NCBI GenBank assembly: GCA_015490105.1
Contig: WFYK01000112.1
Span: 1-18,063, forward strand
Length of the DNA stretch: 18,063 nt
Direction: 5' to 3'
Source of the DNA: Aquificaceae bacterium
GTDB taxonomy: Bacteria > Aquificota > Aquificia > Aquificales > Aquificaceae
How positions within the stretch are numbered: position 1 is the stretch's first letter; each line of letters begins with the position of its first letter. Of the stretch, positions 1 through 6,689 are shown piece after piece. The notes under the pieces were generated by a model that saw only the letters and a list, made by a program, of their open reading frames with translations, was not told the origin of the DNA and did no database searches. The position numbers and the translations under genes are program-made.

Positions 1-401
1 CTGATCTCGTGATCCTCTCTGACGACGCGGGTAGGGTTATCTCCTTCTACGGGAAAAACTTGGATGAGACCCAAGCGGAATTTTTAGCGAGTATCATAAG
101 CGGTATATTCGGTGCAGCTTTTGAGATGGCCAAGATGGTATTTAAGGATGACGCGTTGGACGCTATCCAATACGAGAGCAAGAAGCAAAACGTGGTGGTA
201 AAAGCTGTAGGAACGCGTTTCTTGGTAGGCGTTTTGTGTCCCAAGAACGTGGCTCTCGGAACAGTGAGATTATTTTTAAAAGATCTTGCGGACGAACTTG
301 AAAAGATCTTTGCAAACGTAAAGCCCAAGCCTTCTAAACTACTCAAACTGTCTCCTGAAGCTATAGAGGAGAAACTAAACCACATACTGGGGGTGTCATG
401 A
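1..401 (+). CDS. Roadblock/LC7-domain protein (MglB-like), 5' partial
   Basis: The reading frame is open from base 3 and no start is needed inside the window, so the N-terminus lies upstream. A GTG at 9 lies inside the first conserved strand (DLVILSDDAGR) and is not a credible start. The visible 132 residues fit the roadblock/LC7 fold: a beta strand with an 'SDDAGRVISFYG' turn, a long helix (about residues 20-45 of the visible part), paired strands around 'NVVVKAVGTRFLVGVL', and a C-terminal helix. Proteins of this family dimerise and act on Ras-like GTPases; MglB is the GTPase-activating partner of MglA in bacterial polarity control. The stop codon overlaps the next gene's ATG (ATGA), and that next gene is an MglA-type GTPase, which strongly supports a functional pair. 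The exact biochemical role (GAP, exchange factor or scaffold) cannot be read from the sequence. Confidence 0.85.
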   Translation, partial: DLVILSDDAGRVISFYGKNLDETQAEFLASIISGIFGAAFEMAKMVFKDDALDAIQYESKKQNVVVKAVGTRFLVGVLCPKNVALGTVRLFLKDLADELEKIFANVKPKPSKLLKLSPEAIEEKLNHILGVS

Positions 402-961
402 AGCTGAAAGTTGTATATTTCGGTGCTTCCTTGGCGGGAAAGAGCACTAACGTGAAGGTCCTTTACGACATGCTGAAAAAAAGGGGTGTCGCCAAGGGCG
501 ACTATATATCTATGGAGACGGACGAAAACAGAACCCTCTTTGTGGAGATGTTCCTTAGTTCCTTTAACATAGATGGGCAAAACATAGACGTGAAGATACT
601 CACCACTCCCGGCCAGTTCAGGCTTCATCCTTTGAGGAAGGTGATTATGAAGGGGGTTGACGGTCTCGTTTTCGTAGTGGACAGCTCAAAGGAGAGGGAA
701 CACATAAACTTCCTCGTTCTGAGGGAAACCGCCGCGGTTTTGAAGGAACAGGGCTTTAACCTTTACGCTCTTCCCGTTGTGGTTCAATACAACAAAAGGG
801 ACCTCCCCGACGCACTTCCCATAGACGAACTCGAGCCCGTTTGCAACCCTTGGGGAACGGAATACGTAGAAGCGGTAGCGACCGAAGGGAAAGGGGTTTT
901 GGAAACATTCCAAGCGATAGTCAAGAAGATCTTATTAGAGAAAGCATGCGCAAAAACCTGA
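398..961 (+). CDS. MglA-type Ras-like small GTPase
   Basis: This 187-aa protein is a complete small GTPase with no extra domain. The P-loop GASLAGKST is at residues 9-17. The switch II segment is TTPGQ at 69-73, with the Thr-x-Pro-Gly-Gln form typical of the MglA family rather than the DxxGQ of most Ras proteins. The hydrophobic strand GVDGLVFVVDSS is near 86-97, the guanine-specificity motif NKRD is at 132-135, and a G5-like 'EAVAT' follows near 157. MglA cycles between GTP and GDP at the membrane or cell pole to set polarity and drive gliding or type IV pili. The start ATG overlaps the roadblock stop by 4 bases, and a GGGGGTG ribosome site sits just upstream, so translation is probably coupled. 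The roadblock partner encoded immediately upstream is the expected regulator. What this particular MglA controls is unknown. Confidence 0.9.
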   Translation: MKLKVVYFGASLAGKSTNVKVLYDMLKKRGVAKGDYISMETDENRTLFVEMFLSSFNIDGQNIDVKILTTPGQFRLHPLRKVIMKGVDGLVFVVDSSKEREHINFLVLRETAAVLKEQGFNLYALPVVVQYNKRDLPDALPIDELEPVCNPWGTEYVEAVATEGKGVLETFQAIVKKILLEKACAKT

Positions 962-2064
962 GAGAAAGGCTTAACCTTGAATTTGTAGATCCTAAAAATC
1001 TGATAGATACGTTTCAGAAGGAGCGTTTTACCGGCTTTTTAAAGACAGTAGAGTGGGATAAAAACAGCTACCTTCTACTTTTGGAAGGTCAACCCGTTAA
1101 GGTGATCGAAGAAACCAAAGAAGGCCTAAAATATTCTGACCCTTCTTCATTCTCCTTCCCAGAGAAAGGAACCCTTGAGGTATACGAAACGGACGATGTT
1201 GCTCTCGTCAGAGCTATGAAAGGCTTTCCCAATCCTCACGAAGAGGGGCCTATGTTCGTCATGGGCTTCGGAGAGGAGTTCCAAGGGTCTACTCCCTTCA
1301 AGGCTATGGACATGGATAAGTTTCTTCTTATGGCGGAAAGGAGCTTTTTCAACGGCTACCTTCTGTTTCACACAAAACTGAGGGCCTTAGGGATAATGTT
1401 CCTTTATAACGGAAAACCGGTGGGTGTCTTTTCCGACAACAGGAGCGGAGAAAGGGCTATCAACAACATGAGAAGTTCCCTTCCCAACAGTTTTGTTACC
1501 GTATACCTTTTGGATCCCGCCTACATTCCCCTAATTCTCGCTACCTACAGAATAGACAAGTTTAAAGAGTTCTCTTTAGAAAAGGAAGAGGACTTTGATA
1601 AACTCAGATCCAAGCTCAAGACCTCCCGCGAGTCCATGCTCCTTTACGGTGAGACCTTGACTCAGAGGTGTTCTCACCTCTTTTACCGCGGAACTGAGGT
1701 TTTATCTTTGACCCACGATCTTTTCGGTAGCTACCCCCACGAAGAGCAAAGAGAACCGGACAAAGTGTCCATGTATCGTCTCTTCGTAGATCCGAGACCT
1801 CAGCCTATAAGCGTGAGGCTTACCACCTCCGTGGAGGATATTGGAACCGTCCCTTCCGATAGGGTTTCCGCTGTAAAGGATGCCTTCCTCGAGGAGATAG
1901 GACCCATAGGCAAGATTTTGTGGAACAAGATCCTTGGAGAGTTCGGTTGGCAGGAAGATAAAATACCCGTTGACAGATTTGATGAGCTCCTCATAAGGCT
2001 CTCTGAGGAGATACCCGAAGAAAGTCACAGAAGAGAATTTTTAAGAAGGGTCAGGAGGTTGTAG
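946..2064 (+). CDS. Unrecognised protein with threefold PATAN/DUF4388-like repeats
   Basis: I do not recognise this 372-aa protein as a named gene. The ATG at 946 is chosen because the upstream extension (TTG at 841) lies wholly inside the GTPase gene; this start leaves a 16-base overlap. There is no signal peptide or membrane segment, so it should be cytoplasmic. Three segments share a short strand-turn-strand pattern ending in a small residue then Val: LLLLEGQPVKV (42-52), MFLYNGKPVGVF (151-162) and HLFYRGTEVLSL (244-255). The first two are preceded by similar 'F.G[FY]L' strands (28-32, 134-139). This resembles the PATAN/DUF4388 modules found in prokaryotic GTPase and two-component signalling proteins. 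The C-terminal 70 residues (EEIGPIGKILWNKIL, then a helix ending REFLRRVRRL) recall a small helical module at the ends of some bacterial Ser/Thr kinases; that is from memory and weak. Its position between an MglA-like GTPase and a receptor suggests an adaptor. Confidence 0.7.
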   Translation: MRKNLRERLNLEFVDPKNLIDTFQKERFTGFLKTVEWDKNSYLLLLEGQPVKVIEETKEGLKYSDPSSFSFPEKGTLEVYETDDVALVRAMKGFPNPHEEGPMFVMGFGEEFQGSTPFKAMDMDKFLLMAERSFFNGYLLFHTKLRALGIMFLYNGKPVGVFSDNRSGERAINNMRSSLPNSFVTVYLLDPAYIPLILATYRIDKFKEFSLEKEEDFDKLRSKLKTSRESMLLYGETLTQRCSHLFYRGTEVLSLTHDLFGSYPHEEQREPDKVSMYRLFVDPRPQPISVRLTTSVEDIGTVPSDRVSAVKDAFLEEIGPIGKILWNKILGEFGWQEDKIPVDRFDELLIRLSEEIPEESHRREFLRRVRRL

Positions 2065-2066
2065 TT

Positions 2067-2960
2067 ATGAGGTCACCTTTCAAAAGTATAAGGTCGGAAC
2101 TCACCTTTATCATCATAGTCACCGGTATTTTAATAGGCGTGGGTGTGGGTTTCTTTATTTACAAGACAACCATAAACAAAGCGCTAGAAAGCGCAAGAAC
2201 CCAGATAAAAACTACCATGGCCTTCGTTAAGGCTTCGAGGAACTACGTTAGAAAAACCCTAAGGCCGAGGATAAACGAACTTCTTGCTACCGGATGCACC
2301 AACGAAGACTTTATATTGGAAGCTCAGTCCTCCTCTTTCTTTACCGCATCCATATTCAGCATGGTAAACGAGGAAATACCCTACATGACCTTGAGACAAG
2401 TTGCCATAAGACCCTTGAATCCAAAACATACGCCCAACGACACGGAACTTTGGATGATAGAGTATCTTAGAAGAACCAAGCAGAAAGAGTTTGAAGGTAT
2501 AACAGTTCACGAGGGTAAAGACTACTACATAAAAGCTTTCGCGGTTATACCCAAGAAGGGTTGTTTGAGGTGCCACGGGAAGATAGAAGATATGCCCAAA
2601 GCTGTAAGGAACCTCTACGGAGTAAAAGAAGATCCCAACTGGAAGGTAGGTGACGTTCAGGGTGCGGTAATGGTTTACGTCCCCTTCGATCAGGTGCTTT
2701 CTGAAGCGAGGAGAAACGGCGTAGTGCAAGGTGCTATGGTGGGAGGAGTATTTATCCTTATGGCGGGTATAATTCTCTTGATACTGCACTTTAAAGTGTT
2801 CAAACCGATAGACGTTCTCAGAACAAAAGCGGACAAGATAAGCAAGGGTGAAGTAGATGAGACCATCCCCTTCCAGTCGGAGAACGAAATAGGAAGGCTC
2901 GCAAAAGCTATAGATAGGATGCGTATAAGTGTGAAGAAGATAATGGACATGATGGGTTGA
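2067..2960 (+). CDS. Membrane receptor: DUF3365/Tll0287-like heme-c sensor domain plus HAMP, no output domain
   Basis: The 297-aa protein has a basic N-terminus, TM helix 1 at about 12-32, an extracytoplasmic domain at about 33-220, TM helix 2 at about 222-242 (GGVFILMAGIILLIL), and a HAMP linker from KVFKPIDVLRTKADKI (243) to the C-terminus. The external domain carries the c-type heme motif CLRCH at 166-170 followed by 'YGVKEDPNWKVGDVQGA', a pattern I associate with the DUF3365/Tll0287-like sensor family, whose members attach heme and are thought to sense redox state or gas ligands. The chain ends within HAMP (RISVKKIMDMMG), so no kinase, GGDEF or chemotaxis output module follows. It starts two bases after the preceding stop with a good GGAGG site, so it belongs to the roadblock-GTPase operon. 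I infer that the HAMP helices signal to a partner protein, perhaps one encoded just upstream. Confidence 0.85.
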   Translation: MRSPFKSIRSELTFIIIVTGILIGVGVGFFIYKTTINKALESARTQIKTTMAFVKASRNYVRKTLRPRINELLATGCTNEDFILEAQSSSFFTASIFSMVNEEIPYMTLRQVAIRPLNPKHTPNDTELWMIEYLRRTKQKEFEGITVHEGKDYYIKAFAVIPKKGCLRCHGKIEDMPKAVRNLYGVKEDPNWKVGDVQGAVMVYVPFDQVLSEARRNGVVQGAMVGGVFILMAGIILLILHFKVFKPIDVLRTKADKISKGEVDETIPFQSENEIGRLAKAIDRMRISVKKIMDMMG

Positions 2961-2987
2961 CAATTATTAGTTGAGAATTATTTTCAA
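2957..2987 (+). promoter_or_regulatory. leuA promoter overlapping a Fur-like operator
   Basis: A perfect -35 TTGACA (2957-2962) overlaps the stop codon of the receptor gene. A -10 candidate TATTTT lies at 2979-2984 with a 16-base spacer. Across the -10 lies the imperfect palindrome TTGAGAATTATTTTCAA (2971-2987; 7 of 8 pairs). Its core matches the 7-1-7 Fur box TGATAAT-N-ATTATCA at 12 of 14 arm positions. A related half-site, TTGACAATTATT (2957-2968), repeats TTGAGAATTATT (2971-2982) 14 bases away with one mismatch. Binding by a Fur/PerR-family repressor would block this promoter. The motifs are seen; the regulator is inferred. Confidence 0.5.
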
Positions 2988-3005
2988 CAAAACAGGAGGT
3001 AAGGA

Positions 3006-4571
3006 ATGGCGGACAGAGTATACATCTTTGACACCACCCTCAGAGACGGAGAACAGGCACCGGGCTTTTCCATGACCACGGAGGAAAAACTACAGATGGC
3101 TCATCAGCTCGCACGCCTCGGTGTGGACATTATAGAGGCTGGGTTTGCTATAGCTTCTAAAGGTGACTTTGAAGCGGTAAACAGGATAGCTAAGGAGGTA
3201 AAGGGGCCCGTTATATGTTCCCTTGCGAGGGCTTTGGAGCAAGACATAGAAGTAGCCGCAAAAGCCCTTGAGCCTGCGGAAAGAAAGAGGATCCATACCT
3301 TCATAGCCACGTCAGAGATACACATGAAATACAAGCTGAGGATGGATCCCAATCAGGTCTTGGAAAGGGCGGTCTCCGCGGTAAGGTTTGCTCGAAGGTT
3401 TACGGACGATGTGGAGTTTTCCTGCGAGGACGCTACCAGAAGCGATAGGGACTTTATGTTCAAGGTAATAGAGGAGGTAATAAAGGCGGGGGCAACCGTT
3501 ATCAATATCCCCGATACGGTAGGCTACGCGGTTCCCGAGGAATTTGCCCAGCTCATAGAGGACATAGTCAACAACGTTCCCAACATAGATAAAGTTATCC
3601 TCAGCGTTCACTGTCACGACGACTTGGGTATGGCGGTAGCAAACTCCCTGATGGCGGTAAAACACGGGGCAAGACAGGTGGAGTGCACAGTAAACGGTAT
3701 AGGAGAAAGGGCTGGAAACGCCGCTCTCGAGGAGATAGTTATGGCCCTGAAGGTCAGAAAAGACTTCTTCGGAGGTCTCGAAACGAACATAAACACAAAA
3801 GAGCTTTACAAAACCTCAAGACTGCTTTGCAGGATAACGGGTTCTTTTGTTCCTCCCAACAAGGCGGTGGTCGGGGACAACGCTTTCGCTCATGAGTCGG
3901 GTATCCATCAGCACGGTGTTTTAAGCCACAGACTCACTTACGAGATCATGAATCCGGAAGATGTGGGGTTCCCTCCGAGCAGGCGTATAGTTTTGGGTAA
4001 GCACTCGGGAAGACACGCTATAAAGAAAAAGCTCGAAGAGCTGGGAGTCAGCTACACTCAAGAGGATCTCGAAAGGATCTACTCTAAGCTGAAGGATCTC
4101 GCTGATAAGAAAAAGGACATTTACGACGAGGATGTGGAAGCACTCGTTTATCAAGAGTTTATGAAGATAGAGGAAGAAGAACCCGTTAAGGTGATTCACT
4201 TTCAGGTCCAAAGCGGAGACAACCTCATGCCCACCGCTACTGTGAAGATCCTCTTCAAAGGGGAAGAAAGAACCGCAACCGCAACCGGAAACGGCCCGGT
4301 GGATGCCACCATAAACGCCCTTAAGAACGCCCTCGGAATAAAACCGAAACTCCTCGACTACTCTATAAAGGCTCTCACCCCCAACACGGACGCTCAGGCG
4401 GAAGCTCGAGTGGTCTTAGATCTCGAAGGTGTAAGAGCTTCCGGAAGGGGTGTTGATACGGACATAATAAAGGCGAGTGTAAGCGCTTTCGTGGATGCTC
4501 TCAACAGAGCCTTGATGCGCAAAGAATACATCCTCCAAAGGGAAAAGATACGACAGCAGGGAACCGTGTAA
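3006..4571 (+). CDS. leuA: 2-isopropylmalate synthase
   Basis: This enzyme condenses acetyl-CoA with 2-oxoisovalerate, the first committed step of leucine synthesis, in the cytoplasm. The 521-aa length is normal for the long bacterial type with a regulatory domain. Visible motifs are DTTLRDGEQAPGFSM (9-23, substrate and metal binding), the strand with CEDATRSD (140-147), metal ligands HCHDDLG (202-208), NGIGERAGNAALEEI (230-244) and HESGIHQHG (296-304). The C-terminal leucine-binding allosteric domain starts near 393 and includes TATGNGPVDATINAL and RGVDTDIIKASVSAF, which argues for true LeuA rather than homocitrate or truncated citramalate synthase. The ATG follows AGGAGGT by five bases. The gene has its own promoter with a Fur-like palindrome. 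It is separated by 79 bases from a Liv-type importer gene, possibly a metabolic link, but that gene appears to have its own promoter. Confidence 0.95.
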   Translation: MADRVYIFDTTLRDGEQAPGFSMTTEEKLQMAHQLARLGVDIIEAGFAIASKGDFEAVNRIAKEVKGPVICSLARALEQDIEVAAKALEPAERKRIHTFIATSEIHMKYKLRMDPNQVLERAVSAVRFARRFTDDVEFSCEDATRSDRDFMFKVIEEVIKAGATVINIPDTVGYAVPEEFAQLIEDIVNNVPNIDKVILSVHCHDDLGMAVANSLMAVKHGARQVECTVNGIGERAGNAALEEIVMALKVRKDFFGGLETNINTKELYKTSRLLCRITGSFVPPNKAVVGDNAFAHESGIHQHGVLSHRLTYEIMNPEDVGFPPSRRIVLGKHSGRHAIKKKLEELGVSYTQEDLERIYSKLKDLADKKKDIYDEDVEALVYQEFMKIEEEEPVKVIHFQVQSGDNLMPTATVKILFKGEERTATATGNGPVDATINALKNALGIKPKLLDYSIKALTPNTDAQAEARVVLDLEGVRASGRGVDTDIIKASVSAFVDALNRALMRKEYILQREKIRQQGTV

Positions 4572-4624
4572 GCTTTTCAGAAGGGAACGAGGGCCAAAGC
4601 TAAAAGATAGTTTCTCATCTTTTA
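4571..4624. terminator. Two consecutive hairpins after leuA, possible weak terminator
   Basis: Two adjacent inverted repeats follow the leuA stop: AGCTTT (4571-4576) with AAAGCT (4596-4601), and TAAAAGAT (4601-4608) with ATCTTTTA (4617-4624), the latter a perfect 8-bp stem with an 8-base loop. The second stem is AT-rich and is followed by TCACCTCC rather than a T-run, so a classical intrinsic terminator is doubtful. The region may instead fold as an mRNA end or a regulatory structure. Confidence 0.3.
4577..4618 (-). CDS. Possible 13-codon leucine-rich mini-ORF antisense to the leuA/binding-protein gap
   Basis: On the minus strand a full-strength ribosome site, GGAGGTGAT (4632-4624), precedes an ATG at 4618 that opens the 13-residue frame MRNYLLALALVPF and ends at a TGA (4579-4577). 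The peptide is hydrophobic with four leucines and looks like a leader peptide or the front of a signal peptide. There is no longer frame after it; the transcript would run antisense into leuA. The region is non-coding on the plus strand, so the codons are not shadows of a gene. It may be a remnant, a real small peptide or chance. No homologue is known to me. Confidence 0.2.
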   Translation of the reverse strand: MRNYLLALALVPF

Positions 4625-4641
4625 TCACCTCCATATATACT
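4612..4641 (+). promoter_or_regulatory. Promoter for the binding-protein gene, apparently leaderless
   Basis: The -10 candidate TATACT (5 of 6 consensus) is at 4636-4641, with a -35 candidate TTCTCA (4 of 6) at 4612-4617 and an 18-base spacer. Transcription would start about 4648-4651, on or just before the ATG at 4651. No Shine-Dalgarno sequence precedes that ATG; instead the plus strand carries ATCACCTCC (4624-4632), which is the anti-Shine-Dalgarno sequence itself. Together this suggests a leaderless mRNA. Confidence 0.45.
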
Positions 4642-4650
4642 TTAACTACT

Positions 4651-5823
4651 ATGGCAGGCTTGATCTTCTTTCTCATCGCTACCTTCTTTGCCTTCGGGGA
4701 AGAGGTTTTAAGGATAGGTGCTGCGGTTTCCTTTTCTGGCAAGTATGCAAAGGAAGGGGAACTTCTCAAAAGGGGATATGAACTTTGGAAGGAAACGGTC
4801 AACTCCCGCGGCGGTATAAAGGTCGGAAACAAACGCTACAAGGTGGAGATAATCTACTACGACGATCAGAGCGATCCCAAGACGACCGCGAAACTTGTGG
4901 AAAAGCTGATAACCCAAGATAAGGTTAAGTTTCTGCTTGGTCCTTACGGTAGCGCTCAGGTTTTTGCCGCAGCCGGGGTTGTAGAGAAATATAACGCTTT
5001 AATGGTTCAAGGTGGAGGTGCATCTTCGAAGATTTACTCCCAAGGATACAAAAGGATTTTCGGGGTTTTCAACACCGCTCCGGACTACGGCAGGAACCTC
5101 ATAGATCTTGCGGTAAAACTTGACCCTAAGATCAGGACGGTAGCCATACTTTATGAGAAAGACATATTTTCAGAAGACGCGGCGAGGGGTGCTTTAAACA
5201 GGGCAAGGGAAAAAGGCCTTAAAGTAGTGCTGTTCGAAGGGTATCCTAAAGGGGCCCAGGATCTATCTTCTCTGATGCTAAAGGTTCGTCTAAAGAGACC
5301 CGATGTTGTGATCGGTGCAGGTCATTTCAAGGACTCGGTTCTCGTAGTGAAACAGCTAAAGCAGTTCAAGATAAATCCCAAGTTTGTAGGGCTGACTGTT
5401 GGTCCTCCATTGCCCGCCTTTGTGAAGGCTCTTGGCAAAGATGCGGAGTATATATTCGGACCGGTCCAGTGGTCCAAGGCTTTTAGATATAAAGACCCGC
5501 TTTTTGGCTCTACACAGGGTTATGTAAAAGCCTATAGGAAGAAATACGGTGAAGATCCGGAATACCACTCTGCGGGAGGGACCGCGGCAGCGATGGCTCT
5601 TCAACTTGCTATAGAGCGCGCTCAGAGTCTTGATCCGGAAAGGGTCAGGGAGGAACTCCTGAAGATGGAAGTGGAGACCTTCTACGGTGTAATAGGGTTC
5701 GATGAAACGGGTAAGATAAACACCAAACCTATGGCTGTCATACAGATTCAAAAGGGGAGGCCCGTGACGGTTTATCCCTTCGAGGAAGCAAAACCTGTTT
5801 ATCCTAAACCTCCATGGAACTGA
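4651..5823 (+). CDS. Liv-type ABC transporter substrate-binding protein
   Basis: This 390-aa protein belongs to the periplasmic type I ligand-binding family that includes LivJ and urea/amide-binding proteins. It captures a ligand outside the inner membrane for import. The N-terminus MAGLIFFLIATFFAFGEE is a short hydrophobic signal segment with likely cleavage near residue 15-17, though it lacks the usual basic n-region. The mature part opens with VLRIGAAVSFSGKYAKEG, then GYELWKETVNSRGGIKV and YYDDQSDPKTTAKLVEKLI (69-87), LLGPYGSAQV (95-104) and the later GVIGFDETGKI segment, all typical of the family. It overlaps the permease gene by 10 bases and starts a three-gene transporter operon. The substrate cannot be read from the sequence: branched-chain amino acids, short amides and urea are all transported by this family. 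No earlier in-frame start codon exists after leuA, so the ATG is favoured despite having no ribosome site. Confidence 0.88.
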   Translation: MAGLIFFLIATFFAFGEEVLRIGAAVSFSGKYAKEGELLKRGYELWKETVNSRGGIKVGNKRYKVEIIYYDDQSDPKTTAKLVEKLITQDKVKFLLGPYGSAQVFAAAGVVEKYNALMVQGGGASSKIYSQGYKRIFGVFNTAPDYGRNLIDLAVKLDPKIRTVAILYEKDIFSEDAARGALNRAREKGLKVVLFEGYPKGAQDLSSLMLKVRLKRPDVVIGAGHFKDSVLVVKQLKQFKINPKFVGLTVGPPLPAFVKALGKDAEYIFGPVQWSKAFRYKDPLFGSTQGYVKAYRKKYGEDPEYHSAGGTAAAMALQLAIERAQSLDPERVREELLKMEVETFYGVIGFDETGKINTKPMAVIQIQKGRPVTVYPFEEAKPVYPKPPWN

Positions 5824-6689
5824 TCCTACAGCTCTTAATCGAAGGCTTGCTTCTGGGAGGGTTCTACAGCTTTATGGCCTTGGGCTTTGCTCTCTCTTGG
5901 GGGGTGATGGGGATAATAAACCTCTCCTACGGAACTTTTATAGTGATAGGTGCCTATCTTGCCTATACGCTACACAGGCTTTCGGGCGTGGATCCGATCC
6001 TGTCTATACCCTTTTCCTTTCTCGCTGGCGTGGTTTTCGGATACTTGGTCCAGACGGTTTTTATCCGCAGGATAATGACCTTCGAAAGCTTTATGGTTCT
6101 TATATTGACCTTCGGGCTGGATATAGCTCTCTCTCACGGTTTGAACCTCATCTTCAAAGCGGACATAAGATCCATAGACGTCCCTTACGCGGAAAGCTCT
6201 TTCTTTGTTGGGCCTGTGATAATTACCGCGGTAAAACTTTTGGTATTTGTGATCTCCTTGGTTCTTACAGGTCTCGTTTGGTTTTTTGTAAACCGCACTT
6301 GGACAGGTATGGCTATAAGGGCGGTAGCCTTGGATAAGGAGGGAGCGACACTCGTTGGCGTATCACCTTCATACGTCTACACCGTTACGATGGCACTCAG
6401 CACAGGTATAGCCTTTTCTTCTGGAAATCTCTACGGAGTGCTTCAAGGCTTTACCCCTTTCGACGGGGGTCTTTTGACGGTAAAGGCGTTTCTCGTTAGT
6501 ATCCTCGGAGGTTTAGGTAGGGTGGAAAGTGCCCTGATAGGAGGGATCTTTCTTGGCCTTTCGGAGACTTTCGTAGGCTTCTATGTGGGAGAGGACTGGA
6601 AAGTGTTTTTTGCTTTGATTCTAATGATTGCCATACTCCTCGTTAAACCGAGAGGTCTTATGGGCGGTAAGTTTTATGGGGAAGCTTGA
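5814..6689 (+). CDS. Liv-type ABC transporter permease, LivH-like
   Basis: A 291-aa, strongly hydrophobic protein with about eight membrane helices (for example 5-28, 38-54, 62-83, 91-107, 132-158, 190-209, 224-256, 264-278). The opening LLIEGLLLGGFYSFMALGFALSWGVMGIINLSYG is the LivH signature, and the cytoplasmic loop GMAIRAVALDKEGATLVGVS (165-184) is the site where the ATPase docks. It forms one half of the membrane channel of a branched-chain amino-acid or urea/amide type importer. The ATG overlaps the end of the binding-protein gene by 10 bases, and there is no clear ribosome site, so translation is probably coupled. The family assignment is firm; substrate is not known. Confidence 0.9.
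   Translation: MELILQLLIEGLLLGGFYSFMALGFALSWGVMGIINLSYGTFIVIGAYLAYTLHRLSGVDPILSIPFSFLAGVVFGYLVQTVFIRRIMTFESFMVLILTFGLDIALSHGLNLIFKADIRSIDVPYAESSFFVGPVIITAVKLLVFVISLVLTGLVWFFVNRTWTGMAIRAVALDKEGATLVGVSPSYVYTVTMALSTGIAFSSGNLYGVLQGFTPFDGGLLTVKAFLVSILGGLGRVESALIGGIFLGLSETFVGFYVGEDWKVFFALILMIAILLVKPRGLMGGKFYGEA

Noticed and set aside
47..628. 193-codon open frame on the minus strand across the roadblock and GTPase genes
   Set aside because: Shadow of two strongly recognisable plus-strand genes; its translation has no recognisable family pattern.
841..945. TTG-start extension of the repeat protein
   Set aside because: It lies wholly inside the GTPase gene in another frame; ATG 946 is more credible.
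2259..2963. 234-codon open frame on the minus strand opposite the receptor gene
   Set aside because: The plus strand encodes the heme motif, TM helices and HAMP here; the minus frame is low-complexity and unrecognisable.
5897..6337. 146-codon plus-strand frame inside the LivH-like gene
   Set aside because: A frame-shifted shadow of the permease with no recognisable domain.
6628..6675. TTG-start extension of the LivM-like permease
   Set aside because: The added residues overlap the LivH-like gene, and ATG 6676 gives a normal LivM N-terminus.
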